Shown piece after piece: positions 26,000 through 37,795 of a DNA stretch of 64,000 bases; position 1 is the first letter of the stretch; each line of letters starts with the position of its first letter. The position numbers were made by a program, and so were the translations under genes. The notes under the pieces were generated by a model. That model did not search any database. It was not told the origin of the DNA and saw nothing but the letters and a program-made list of their open reading frames with translations. Source of the DNA: Branchiostoma floridae (Eukaryota > Chordata > Leptocardii > Amphioxiformes > Branchiostomatidae); NCBI RefSeq assembly GCF_000003815.2, contig NC_049980.1, positions 28,452,218 to 28,516,217 on the forward strand, read 5' to 3'.

Positions 26000-26285
26000 C
26001 CTTGGTGGTCCTAAGAACATTATCTTGTATGTGAGCATTAAGATTGCAAACGACAGCTGAAAATCGGTTATGAGTCTGGACGTTCCTAAGGTCTTTACGC
26101 CGTATGTGAGCGTTAAGGTCGCAATGGGAAGTTGAAAGGGGGTTTTGAAGTGCTGGCGTTGATAAGATGATTACGTTACACGTGAGCATTGTCATTGAGG
26201 TCGAAGCGCGAAGTTGAACCTTGTCTGTAAAGTCTTGGAGTTCGTAAAGTATAAAACTCATTAGGCTGTACGTGAGCAAGAATAA
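26000..26285. repeat. Three to four diverged tandem units of about 75-80 bp
   Basis: The phrase GTATGTGAGCATTAAGATTG (about 26029) recurs as GTATGTGAGCGTTAAGGTCG (about 26103), then ACGTGAGCATTGTCATTGAG (about 26178) and GTACGTGAGCAAG (about 26268). Two of the units keep the same minus-strand frame, giving a 132-codon ORF with a repeated CxLNAHI motif. I judge this a by-product of a repeat whose length is near a multiple of three. Confidence 0.5.
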
Positions 26286-29087
26286 CTAAAGCGGCTTTGG
26301 GGGAGACGAAACGTGTAGATAGCGGGTTCAACCATCATCAGATCCCGCGCTGAGGATTCTGACAGTCTCTCATGGACTGAGGTGTCTTGATTACAATGTG
26401 GATAGACTAACCTCAAGTTACTGCGAGGTCACTGCACTTTGGTCGACTCGTACGGGGAGGGCAATTCGCAATTTTCAAGACATCGCCTGGCCGCCATGTG
26501 TTGGAAATCGCGAATCGGCTTATCCCCCTCCAAACAACGCCCACAGAAAGGCCGACAGGGGAGGCTAATACAATGTCACCTGACGATAGATTTACGTACT
26601 GCTACAGGGAACCATTTCCACTGGCTTCTTTGATTAGGGTTTGCCCCATAGAACTTCTGTACATGTTTGTCATAGCCGGGTTTCTGTTCCCTCCGATTTA
26701 TTGCTCGTAGTCATGAATACAGTCCGTGGCAATTCAATGTTAACTCAGTCAATTATAAAACTCCAAGATATTTAGAAGTTTACATCGACATTAGACTGTC
26801 TTCAGCAGTAAACTACCAGCACTTTGGATTTGATGTGCCTCTGTGCTCTGTGTTTTATAGATATTAGGCTTACTACTTATCAATGCCGTCTGGAGAGCAC
26901 GTCGGTGATGAATGTGAAGTTCAACGGTGTTAAAATCCCTTTAATGGGAGACATTCGTCGACCGGTATATTACTTGTATAGGCTTGCCCTGACCCAACTT
27001 TATTGAGGATGAAATCTGCAAGTCAATGTCATTAGTGCAGACGTTGGTCAGTTGTCCTCGTTCCAGAGGTCTAGTATCAACTATACATATCGGAAATAGA
27101 TGTTTCTTCAAAGAGTGCAGCAAAGATTGTTTTTCTATCTTTTGTATCTCCAGATATTAATGGCATATCATTTATGAATTTCTCTGTGCACTTTTATATC
27201 TCTCATAGGTTCAAGTATAGGGTGCGGCAGGTTATTGATGTACGTCTGTATTATAATAGAGAACCGGATCTTTGATAGGAAAACGACTGAGACTAAATCA
27301 AAAGTCGTTGCCAATACAGTAGCTATCGAACCACTTTGTCGCAAATATCGTGTAAAAAGAAAAGAAACGCATTATCTTCACTCACTCACTCACTCACTCA
27401 CGGCCCGTAACCTCAGTGGTCGTAGGGGCTCCCCGACATCCAGTAGTAGTGATAGTAGTTATCTTACACCCTGCTAAAACCTGTGGGGGTAAGGGTATAG
27501 TACATAGGAGCGGCTGGAGTTGTAGTATCACACGCTCGTTCCTCTAAATTTGATCGGAATGGTCATCGCCCTGGTATTCCCTTGTTTCAATGCTTCTCAG
27601 CATTTGTATGATTCGCTATTAGCCTTTAAGGGTTCCGAGCAGCAGCATATGGCCTAACATTCACTTTCATTAAATAAGATAAGTTGAGTCATTCCGTAAC
27701 TCTGATAGTTATCCGTCCAACCGTAGCCATTCCGAAGGTCAGGTTTAATGGCGTTCCGGTTGAAACGATCATGCAGGGGCGTCCAAGGAAGGCGCGGTGG
27801 GCATTACAATTTCCGGCGTGACAGATCGCGTATCATTCATTAATGTGCTGGGGGCTTGAATCGTGATCTCCCCGCGCGGCCTATTTGGACTTGGCAGCGT
27901 TTTCATCGATCGTTCTAAGCCTTCTGAAAGGTTCTGTCATTTACAAATAGTTACTCTTGCCGCGGGCGCTTTGAATCGGGTGGAAACTTGTTAATTGTGT
28001 AAAAGCGTTGCGGAAAATAGGAGCAAACGTTTGCCTCCACAGTAGGTATCGATTGGCCTCACGTATCTAGATGTATTTCGATAATCACGAAGGTAAAAGT
28101 GGCACAAGTATAAGTAAAAGTTGCACCAATTATGATGCGCCACTACCTTACGAAGTTAAAGGGCTGATTCTTCAATAAGACATCAATTCCCATTTGGGGG
28201 TTATCAAAATTGAATTCTTACGTTCGATCAAAAGACGCTGATTTGTCTTTGTACGTTCATTCTACCCTTCTACCTTAAGTGGTAGGCTTAACGACCATTT
28301 CGAGACTAAAGAAACTTACCTATAATGGAATATCTAATGAGTAATAAAGATCTTTGTACATAATTAATGGCTTAATTCCTGGCCAGCTATATATTGACAC
28401 ATTGTGTTTTTATAAGAAATTTGTTGTCCAGTGATTTACCCGCCTAATGAAGTCATTCACGGATATCTAATGCAATTATTGCTGATAATCAAAACCGTTG
28501 CTAATTCAATACAAACCCTTTGCATCAATTCGATTCAGTTACAAGTTGGCTATTCAGGACAAAAAGCCTATCGACTTGCCGAACTTCGATCAGTAAGTAC
28601 AAGATCATTACATGGCTCAACTGGATTCAACAGAAACCGTTATAGCTATCTGAAATAGATGAAACTATGAAAAGACCTTTGGATGAATGTCGAGAGCACT
28701 AGAGGCTCGTTCTCATTTAAATGTCGAAATGCTGTCGCCTGACTTTACGCCTTGATATGGAGAAAATTATAGACAGCATTACTGGTTCCTTCATTTTTCC
28801 ATAACCCCTGTAATGTTTTACAAAAGATGCACCACAACATTCGTATTGGTTGATGGCTAAGAAGGTTATTACAGCCACTGGTCGGATTTCACACCCTAAA
28901 AAATGGCTGTCGCCTGAGAAGAAACGAAGAATTCAAATAGTAGCCAAAAATGTAACAATTCAGTTCCCAGAATAATTGTTCGGCAGGTTAAACCAACTAC
29001 CCAGGCCCTCTGCCCAATCACGTCAGATCGCTCCTGTCAGTGATCTTGGAGGCTGTGTAAGGTGGTTTATGCCTGTCGCCAGATTCT
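26286..29087. other. Gene-free stretch, one short (CTCA)n run
   Basis: Only short ORFs. A (CTCA)n run lies near 27380-27400. No other structure recognised. Confidence 0.4.
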
Positions 29088-29462
29088 GTAACAAACGTTA
29101 CTATCACGAGTACGATGGTTGTCACGGTTATATTATCCACGTATAAGACTAGAAATGACCGTTTTTGTGACGCTGTACAGTTTTTCTGACTTCCTAAAGA
29201 AACAAGAAAGGGTTGTTGACTGTTATTTGTATCCCACCTTGCTTAACATAATGTTGTACAGAAATGACTGTAACAAACGTTACCATTGTTCGATGCTGTC
29301 TAAGCTTTCTATTTGACCTGGTGTAAAAAAGCTGCCCACTTTTCAAATGTCCCTTGGGACAAACACTTATACCTAAATTATGTAGTCAATAAGGTATATC
29401 CTTTAGAAGAAAACAGGGTAAAGTCTACTGTTGTAACAAACGTTACCGGTAACGTTTGTTAC
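29088..29462. repeat. Recurrent palindromic motif GTAACAAACGTTAC
   Basis: GTAACAAACGTTAC occurs at 29088-29101 and 29270-29283. A perfect 30 bp palindrome at 29433-29462 is made of GTAACAAACGTTACC and its reverse complement. The copies are spaced 182 and 163 bp apart, so they may mark ends or units of an old inverted-repeat element. Confidence 0.6.
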
Positions 29463-29696
29463 CTGCCCTGTAATGCATTACCAATGGGACCAAAAATAAT
29501 AAGTTGCCATCTTTTGGCTATGGTTAAAAGAGGAATTTTCCTACACAACCAGGTAGTTTTTACTGAAAATAAAGCGGATTTATTTTTCGACCAAAAAAAT
29601 GCCATTTTCGACATTTCATTGAGAACGAGTGTAGAACGGGTGACGCCAGAAAGGAAATGGTAGTCGGGTTTATTATTGATTGATAGTTTAAATGGG

Positions 29697-29990
29697 AACG
29701 CGTGGCGCAGCGGCAGCATGTTCGGATCTGCACCAAGAGGTCTCGGGTTCGAATCCGGCTGCCGTACCACCGATCTTGTGCCCTTGGGAAAGGCACTTTA
29801 CACGACTTTCCTCACTTTACTCAGGTGAAAATGAGTACTTAGCTTCGGCTTGAGCCGTCCCTCGGATAGGACGTTAAATGGAGGTCCCGTGTATGGGGAG
29901 AGCCACACCCCATGCACGTTAAAGAACCCCCACACGTGCGATGGTGCGGTGTGCGATGGAGCAAACCATTCGGTCTGGAGTTGGTGATTC
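29697..29990 (+). mobile_element. tRNA-derived SINE copy 3, best preserved
   Basis: The tRNA-like head has an A box (TGGCGCAGCGG, 29703-29713) and a perfect pol III B box (GGTTCGAATCC, 29746-29756). The body continues CCCTTGGGAAAGGCACTTTA, CACGACTTTCCTCACT, CTCAGGTGAAAATGAG, then a TCCCTCGGATAGGACGTTAA tail and CACGTTAAAGAACCCCC. The head is not a functional tRNA, because the acceptor-stem halves do not pair well and the SINE body follows directly. The 2.57 kb transposon at 30000 is inserted just after it. Confidence 0.75.
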
Positions 29991-30500
29991 ACTACAAATA
30001 GGGGGGGACACGCCCCTAGAAATATGGAGACGGTCCATCTGAATATGAAAATGCAAAAATTTGGAAAATCTTTGATTGCTAACCCCCCTGTACATGCCCC
30101 CTGAAGTTTTTAAGTTGACAATGTACTAAACTAGTATAACCCTATACTACCAAACATGCTTAATGCCTTAGAAATTGTACTTTGGCATCCTTGACAGAAT
30201 ATTTCACTTCAGGAGAGATCATTGTGGATATCTGAACCTCCAAATGTATTTCCCATGCAAATATGGACTATTCCTAATCACCCCCATGGCAAAAATGGAC
30301 TGATCCAAACTCAAAATTGGACGAAACGGACTACAGGTATATTATAGTATAGTCTGTATTCATTTCTACCAATTTTTACACTCAATCGCACAGAGACAGT
30401 TAGCCTTGTAGGATTTTAAAACGCCAGTGGTACTCAAATACTCTGCAAAACAGATTTCGTTGTAGCGAAATGGAGTATCACAAGTTTTCACATACTGAAT

Positions 30501-30546
30501 CAGGTCCAGGTTCAGGTCCGGACTTCTGGACCTGAACCAGACCTGC
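30501..30546. repeat. Foldback hairpin
   Basis: CAGGTCCAGGTTCAGGTCC and GGACCTGAACCAGACCTG form a long stem with one bulge and a short loop. Confidence 0.6.
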
Positions 30547-30979
30547 ATGAACCTGAACTTTCTGTACCGTTTACTCACCCCTATTAGGCACCCCTGTAGT
30601 TACATGTAACTTATGTTTTATCCTATCAAGAAATAAATACTTATGCATGTAGGTGGTGGGAAAGTGGTGTTCCAGCTGAAAAAATTCAGGTTGCGCACTG
30701 CGCTACCTGAATTTAAAATTACGACTTACGTTGCGCCAACCAAAATGCATTTTCAAGTGTGCAAGTGGGTATTTCAAGCACTGTTGCTGCAGGTAAAGAA
30801 TGCAGCCTTCGGGTTTATCTCTAAGGAGATGTTCCAACAGACAAGGAAAGAAGAAGTCTGTAGTGCCATTGTACAAGTGGTAACCACAATTACCAATCTG
30901 AAGTTACAAGGGTACTGAAAAAGAGAAGGGAACCTGGATTGTTTAGACAGTAAAGTAGAGAAGTCAGCAAATGAGGCAG

Positions 30980-31147
30980 GGTACCAGAGATTCTGATAGC
31001 TTGGAAGAGAAATGAAGAGGAGCTTAAGAAGCAAGGACTCAATGAGAAAGAGATTGCAAACATTACTGTTGATTGGAAGAGAGACAAAGATTTCCAAACC
31101 CTTAAAACCCAAGATGGATCTTTCACATCAGCAGCAGGAGTTGATAT
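30980..31147 (+). CDS. Exon-like coding fragment inside the transposon, function unknown
   Basis: A possible internal exon of 168 bases lies between an acceptor-like GAGGCAG and a strong donor (AT then GTAAGT at 31148). It reads as 55 open codons with a charged, helix-prone composition: AWKRNEEELKKQGLNEKEI near the middle, then VDWKRDKDFQTLKT and DGSFTSAAGVD. The WKR motif occurs twice, about 24 residues apart. Upstream, the same frame has a stop just before the acceptor, as expected at an intron edge. It lies within the 2.57 kb element, so it may be part of a transposon gene or a captured host exon. I do not recognise the family. No partner exons could be established, so it may also be a relic. 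Confidence 0.3.
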
Positions 31148-31403
31148 GTAAGTTTAAAGCTGGCGCAACTCAAGAACACAGCCCTGTCACTACCGATAAC
31201 CACAAAAACTCCCATCTGCGGTCAACCTAAAATTGTACTTGAACAATGTTACACGCCATTGACACCATCAATGAGTGTAAATTTGACTGGTTCTTTTGAT
31301 TCTGTTGTAAATAGATGTACCAATACAACATAGTTGAAATTCAGTATCGCATGCATCTTGCTTACAATGAGAGATATCAGAGCTCGAAATACTACCTGCT
31401 CAT

Positions 31404-31581
31404 ACAGGTTAGTACAGCTAAAATTGGAGCTGTGCAGGTATTTCTGGTGTCTACCTGCACCTAACCTGCACTGGTCCATGTACTGGGTATATACAGGTTA
31501 GTGCAGGTAAAATTGGAGCTCTGCAGGTATTTTTGATGTCTACCTGCACCTAACCTGCACTGGTCCCAAATACTAGGTTAT
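31404..31581. repeat. Direct duplication, period 89 bp
   Basis: Two adjacent units start with ACAGGTTAGT at 31404 and 31493. Both continue with TAAAATTGGAGCT, TGCAGGTATTT and CTACCTGCACCTAACCTGCA. The units contain CAGGT/ACCTG inverted motifs that recur at 31740-31815. Confidence 0.7.
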
Positions 31582-32020
31582 TATACATAAACGTCATACG
31601 ATGTAGGTGTACGTGGATTGTTATTAGCTGCATTGAATGTTACCACTACCACCTATATCAAGTAATATTCTATAGAAAAGAAAAAAAATAGCAATGGTTC
31701 CTGAACAATTTTAGTATGAACTATACTTCCAAAATTCAGAGTGGTGCAGGTAACATTTTCCTGGTGCAGGCTATTTTCAAATTGTTACCTGCAGCAGTGC
31801 AGGTACATGTCTGCAGAAAAAGTATTTCGAGCCTTGGATATAGTATGTACATTGTACAAGAGAGCTTAGTAGTAGAGAGAACAGTCAACTGTTGCTTTTC
31901 TGTCCATACTTCACGACACATATACAAAAATACTGGTTTTAAGCTTGGCAAAAAACCTGTGTTTTTGTAACCTAGAAACAATGTTTCATTTTGAAGTTGC
32001 CCAATTCCTTGGCATCTAGT

Positions 32021-32100
32021 CTGTGTAACACAAACTCCGCTGTCCAGGGCTGTAACTGGCCCCTCCCCGCGGCGGATGTAAGCGAGATTTAATCAGGCTA
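32021..32100 (+). mobile_element. 80 bp SINE-like insertion with 13 bp target duplication
   Basis: CTTGGCATCTAGT at 32008-32020 is exactly repeated at 32101-32113. The insert ends GAGATTTAATCAGGCTA and contains CCTCCCCGCGGCGGATG. A long exact duplication around a short insert suggests retroposition. It is nested in the older DNA transposon. Confidence 0.6.
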
Positions 32101-32575
32101 CTTGGCATCTAGTTTCTGAAAATTTTACCACTATTCTTATTAAGCTAAAGACACTTTGTAGTTGATTTGGGTACTCTTTATTATTCTCAGCACTTGTCGA
32201 ATTACTGCCTTACCGTGACTTCCCTATTTTTGCAAAATAATGGAAATTCGCCCCAATACTTGCTGCCCTGTTGCCATGGCAACCAAGAATATTAAGCCAA
32301 AATCTAATAGAAAGGTATCTTGGAGTGTAATGTATCATTTCATCGCACAAAATGTGCCAAAAGAACTGAAGTAATGCAGTCAGTGCTTGCAGACCTTAGC
32401 AACGTCACACAAGTACATGGCGAGGGGGGTATCCAAACTTCAGGGGGTATGTACAGGGGGGTTAGAGTTTTACAATTGCCTAATTTTTGTGATTTCTGTG
32501 TTTATATAGATCATATCCATATTTAAGGATGCGTATTTCAAAAAGTTTGTACTAATGTCCCCCCCTACTACAAAT

Positions 32576-33280
32576 CACCCGGACGGAGGCCTGGCGAACC
32601 TTCATGTCGTATCGGCCATACGGTGATTTACATCATTCACCATGCTCCGGAGAGGAGATAGGCGCCGCCAGGGGACTAAAATGCCTATTGATACAGCACA
32701 GCATGTTGCGCTGCCCCTACGTCTGATTAATCAGTCTACGGCTAATTAAAAGGCTATGGGACGAATGAAAAAAAATGAGTTTAGATGATCTATCTAATAC
32801 TTGCCGGCAGACATATGGCCTTAATCTCTACCAGGCTTCGCGGATCGTTGGTCAAAAATTAGAAATTGGACACATAGAGGGAATAGGGTGCGAGGGAAAT
32901 CGTACCTACGGAGTGTACCTTTGGCCTGCCGACTCCCCTAGCACACTATTGACAATAAGACATCAATAGCTATATTATTGGAAAATAAGACATCAATGGG
33001 TACACTATAGGGCAAAAAGCTCTTTAACTTGCACCACTTCAACTTTTATAACTACTTCCCCTAGTACACTATTCTCCAATTCCGTCCGTGTCCAAATTTG
33101 CTATTTATTTGCAATTTAAACAACAGTCCACGTAGACTATCAGAGGCTAGTTTGGCCTAGCAGTGACAGGCTATTAGCAGGAATTGACATACCATTAAAT
33201 GTTGTTTTCACTCTTTAAAACAAAATTGACGTCATTACACCATTGCAAACTTTGTACGCTGCATGGAGGTTTAACATGTA
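32576..33280. other. Gene-free stretch, nothing recognised
   Basis: Two short phrases with AATAAGACATCAAT recur near 32956 and 32985. No supported gene. Confidence 0.4.
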
Positions 33281-33910
33281 GAAAGAGTCATCTTTTACAA
33301 TCGCTTTTTGTTAGGATGCAAAACTTTATAGAGAGTATATTGTTTCGAGTACCATCTCTAAAATTTGCAAATTAACGTATATAAGATCGTTGTGAGACTA
33401 TTTCATGGAAAGATTTTTTTTGGTAATCACTTTCTGCTAGGATGCAAAACTTTATAGAGAGGATATTCTTTTTAAGTACTATCAATAATAGTTGCAGATA
33501 GAAGTATAAGATCGTTGTGAGACCATTTCACGTAAAGATTTTTTTGTGATCACTTTCTGCTAGGATGCAAAACTTTATAGAGAGGATATTCTTTTTAAGT
33601 ACAATCCATAACAGTCGCAGATTGAAGTATAAGATCGTTGTGAGACCATTTCACGTAAAGATTTATTTTTTGTGCTCACTTTCTGCTAGGATGCAAAACT
33701 TTATAGCGAGGATATTCTTTTTAAGTACCATCCATAACAGTCGCAGATTGAAGTATAAGATCGTTGTGAGACCATTTCACGTAAAGATTTATCTTCTTTG
33801 TAATCGCTTTCTGCTAGGATGCAAAACTTTATAGAGATCACATTCTTTTAAGTACCATCAATAACATTTGCAGATTGAAGTATAAGATCAATGTGAGACC
33901 ATTTCACGTA
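33281..33910. repeat. Minisatellite, five units of 123-128 bp
   Basis: AGGATGCAAAACTTTATAG marks units at 33313, 33439, 33562, 33688 and 33816 (spacings 126, 123, 126, 128). Each unit continues with ATATTCTTTT-type sequence, GAAGTATAAGATCGTTGTGA and GACCATTTCACGTA. There are no spacers, so this is a tandem repeat and not CRISPR. An ORF across it repeats a 42-residue phrase but has no start context or domain. Confidence 0.85.
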
Positions 33911-36900
33911 GTTGAACAAAACCTGCGCTATTGCCCAGCCGGAACATAAGATAAGACCCATTTGGTTTCATCAGCCAGGACATCACGTATAGCTCACATG
34001 GTGCTGTGAAAAATGATTCACCGCTAATGAGCTGTACAATTTAATTTGCTCCGGACGGACTGGGGTTGGTGGACGTACACGAAGACAATCGGACGGAAAG
34101 TCGAGCAGGTTCGGTGTCCGTACATGCGTGGAAAAGGCATCAGGAGTCATGCAACGTTCGTTGGTTCATTCTTCCGTGCAGACCATTTTAACGCAAAGAG
34201 GCGCGTAGGCCAGCAAATGCCCTTGCCATTTCAGTAGCAGGGTATATTTTTACAAATAGATGTTGCTAGAATTTCCCCTTTAGGTATTTGGGGCACCTCC
34301 ACCTCGTTCAATTTTACGTCACCCTAAGGAGAGTGCAGCCCCAACCGAAATGTCCTGACCGCGGGACTTGAACAGGCGTCTCCATCGTATTGAAACCAAT
34401 CGCCATCCTTGTCTATGTTTAAATCCAAAATATAATCCCCCCTCAGTCTGCGCAGTGAACCTCTCCATGTTGCCACGGCTGCAGAATCCTCAAAAAGATG
34501 AGGTTGGCAGCCTAACCGAAAGAAGAAGCTCAGCTTTGAGGTTGCCACCAGTTGAACCTCAGCTACAGAGACATGCATGTGAAACGGAGCGACGACATAC
34601 AATCATCATCTCAAGAAAATGAATGAAAATACGAACTCAAACAAAGATGCCTCAAAACACGTCTCGCTCATTATACTGGCAAGCGAATATTACCAGGCGT
34701 TGCTCGTCTAATCATCAAAGAATCAATTACTTTAATTTCCATTCTTCAAATAGCACTTAAGATGTAAGAGTGTCGTCCTTTTCAGTTCAAGACTGCAAAT
34801 TGACAGTGATACGGTTCAGGCGCTTCCCTAATTCATGTCCAACCCCGTGGTCTTCTGAGGGCCATCCCCGAGACTTTGATACGAAGAGACGTTATGGAAA
34901 CTGGCATTAAGAGCCCTACAAATGGATTTGGGTGCCCGGTTCCTAATTTCACACCCATCGAGTGTACAGCTTCAATTTCCGTCGTGGATTTTGCTCCGTC
35001 TGAACTTGTTCCATACGCACTGACGTGCCCAGAACAAAGATGTTCTCTGCATAAGCCGCTCGGCACGAATTTCTTTTGCAGTTGCCAAGCGCTTCTTTGA
35101 AAGACTTTGAATGCAGACGGTGTAACTAACATGGTAGCTTTGCATTCCGTCTGGCGGGTGAAGTATCGGCTTTGCAGGGATTTGCGTGAACCACTTATCA
35201 TATACTGGGATGAACGTAAGTGCGCCAGAAAGTAATCACCGTGCGCCATGTTGAGTCTCATGCCATTCACTCTTCAAATGTTTAACCAAGGTTACAAAAA
35301 AAGTATTTGGCTGCTATGAATGAACATTCATGGTACAAGAAATGAAATACGTCAATGTTTAAGTCGAGTGTATGTAGAATATACATACAATGTACAACAA
35401 GAACTGCTACACACAGATCGACACCTACGCACACAGACACGCACACACACGCACGCTAAAGTATACTTGCATAACGTTACCCTTTGCCTCATCTATCTAG
35501 TCTATAATGTCCTTTTCATTGCTCTTCATCCCTCCTTCCCTCTAGGATCCTACGTAATCTATAATAGCAACGTCCACGTCTACCCCGGCGCCGAAAAGAC
35601 TGGATGTCTAATGTTATTGCTATGTGGTATATATTTATCCTGATATTGCAGCCTTTCATACAGGTACCCTTACGTTGATGGCTGTCCTTGAAGGATATCT
35701 ATTCTTACGGCTGCCAAATCTCTGGTGGACGATGTATATGTTTAATGCATCGTCTTCGGAAACTGTTTGGATGGAAGTCTATAAGCATCTCCACACTTAT
35801 GATTAGGTATTGATTAAAGCCACGCGCCCAGTACGTACCCTATTTTAGGAAGGGCTTTCCCTTCAGTGATTATAAGCTGTGTCTAACTTCAAAGCGTAAC
35901 AAATTTTCCAGTGCCTGCTATGAATATGTTTAGTTCGTCAAATTTAAGGTTAAAAGTCATTCATGCTATTACAAGTAACAATAGTCCCTTTTAACAATGA
36001 TGGCAGTCAATCGATCGTCATATGATTGTCCCCTATGTTTCTACCATTTTCTTGCAATTAGCGTCCGACCATGACCTTTCAAGGAAACTTTTACTTTGTT
36101 CTTTGCTTGTGGCACTTTTAACACTTACTTTGGGGTACATCTCTGCCACAGTATCTTTGTCTTAAAAAAAAAAATTAAAGTAAAACTCAATTTACAGATA
36201 AGAGCATCTTGGAAGTACATTCGAAAGACAGCTTTCATCAAGCAATTCCTTCATCAGGATTTCAGTTGAGGTAATGACTAAGCTTTACAGCCTAATTGCT
36301 TGTGTGTCTGATACAGATGTTAGCTACGTGCCGTACCTCACGTCTTTCTGTGACAGCTTGAAGGATAACCACCTTTGGACTGCTAAACGAAGCTGCTCTA
36401 CACCTATATGGCGACAACTTTCCCATTACGCTAGGATACGCAACTGCTATTTAGAGATTACAAGGGTCCGATTCCGAATCATTGGAACAGTGAGATAACA
36501 TTGAGAATGGAGAGGCAGTCTTCTTAACTTTAAAGAGTCGAAATTGTCTCGTCCCGAAGGATGACGCCTTGGCGCCAACGTGTCGTTCACGACATCTCGC
36601 ACCATTAAATCCTGCTCTCAAATGTGCGGCTAGGCTCATTCACGACTTTGGGGACTGTTTTTATCACAGTTTGATGCCCGTGGTTGCTCTTTTTAAACTC
36701 TCACGACGCAATTTTGACAATGAAAATGTCTACCTGTTATTTGTCTTTTGTCATGCTCAGCCAGGGAGTAACGCCTGGGCTTCAAAGTGATAAGAAACTT
36801 TCTCTGTGCACGCAGGTTAATTTCCGTCTCGTAAACGATCGGCGCCATTTAAATCGGTTGGTGCCAGTTCCCGTGCAGTTCTTTCAAAACTGTGATGTTT

Positions 36901-37054
36901 AGCTGTGGGGTTTATATTAGAGTTAACGAATTAGATTTCCTGGCCCAGGCTCGAACCTTGGCCGATCCACTTCCATTTTTTTCAGTTCTTCTCTAAACCA
37001 TTTCAACTGTACTGTTGTAAATTTCCAATTAAAGATGTTGCTTTTTATTCGTTT
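33911..37054. other. Gene-free stretch, nothing confirmed
   Basis: The longest ORF is 145 codons on the minus strand (34833-35270), antisense to a 74-codon plus ORF. I recognise neither. A short (CA)n run lies near 35410-35455. No splice pattern supports a gene. Confidence 0.4.
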
Positions 37055-37300
37055 GTGTACGTTTGGGTTACGTTTGCGGCATTGCGGGGTTCGAAAAAAT
37101 ACTCAACGAATTTCAGAGATAAAGAACGAATTTTCTTACTTGTTGTGTATTTTGTCGTCTTCTATGCCATACTTTTACGTATTACGCAATATCTGAAATA
37201 TAAAAAATCGGAGAAAATAACAAAACAGTGACGCAGTGAACGAACGCAGCAATGTCGCAAGCGTGTCCCACGTCCGGTGAGAGTGCACCTTAAGGCAAAA
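37055..37300 (+). mobile_element. MITE family B, most complete copy
   Basis: Left ACGTTTGCGGCATTGCGGGG then TTCG. The centre AGATAAAGAACGAATTTTC and the TTTTGTCGTCTTCTATGCC core match the copy at 18290-18500. Right GACGCAGTGAACGAACGCAG then CAATGTCGCAAGCG. The ends form an imperfect inverted repeat. Confidence 0.55.
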
Positions 37301-37634
37301 CTAGGGGGTTATTGGGACAGTCGTGAAAGTGTCGTACAAACTTCTGTCTTCTGACCGAAATCGGGTGTCGTGGATCCTTGTATGTGATCAGAAGTGTGCG
37401 CTTTGCATTTGGTTGTACATATATTGCCATTCCTGTGTGTTTGTCTGTACCTACTTGTAGACACCAATTTCAACAACTCTACTTGTGAGTCTCTGTAATG
37501 TACTTGTCACAAACCGCCTCGTGGCGTAACACACCAGGTTTGTACTGAGAAGGAGAAACCTCTTTGGTACTCAAGAATACAGGCTGCATATCCAGAAACA
37601 TTTATATCAAACATCCACACACACCAGAATGGTC

Positions 37635-37795
37635 CCCTATTCTTTTGGATAAGTGCACTTGTCCTCGAAAAAGGGACCTCCACTTAACGTCCTGTCCGAG
37701 GGATGTCCGCAATATGCAGAAGCTATATGCTCATTTTACCTGAGAGGATCGAGGAAATTCGTGTAAAGTTCCTTTTCCAGGGACAAAAGTTTGGA
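37635..37795 (-). mobile_element. SINE copy in reverse orientation
   Basis: Read on the minus strand it gives the family body in order: CCCTGGAAAAGGAACTTTAC, ACGAATTTCCTCGATCCTC, TCAGGTAAAATGAG, then TCCCTCGGACAGGACGTTAA. The tRNA-like head is missing or too diverged to see. Confidence 0.65.

Larger units (their letters stand above)
29991..32575. mobile_element. 2.57 kb DNA transposon with 9 bp target duplications
   Basis: ACTACAAAT at 29991-29999 is repeated exactly at 32567-32575. Between them, 30000-32566 begins AGGGGGGGACA and ends with its reverse complement TGTCCCCCCCT, an 11 bp terminal inverted repeat. A 9 bp duplication fits Mutator-like and some other superfamilies. I cannot assign it, because I recognise no transposase. 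The interior holds an exon-like coding fragment (30980-31147), a foldback at 30501-30546, a direct duplication with period 89 at 31404-31581 and a nested 80 bp insertion at 32021-32100. Confidence 0.65.

Noticed and set aside
29697..29770. tRNA gene
   Set aside because: Good A and B boxes, but the arms pair poorly and a SINE body follows. It also recurs as a family in the window.
34833..35270. 145-codon minus-strand ORF
   Set aside because: No recognised domain, no splice or start context, and overlapped by an open plus-strand frame. Possible but unsupported.
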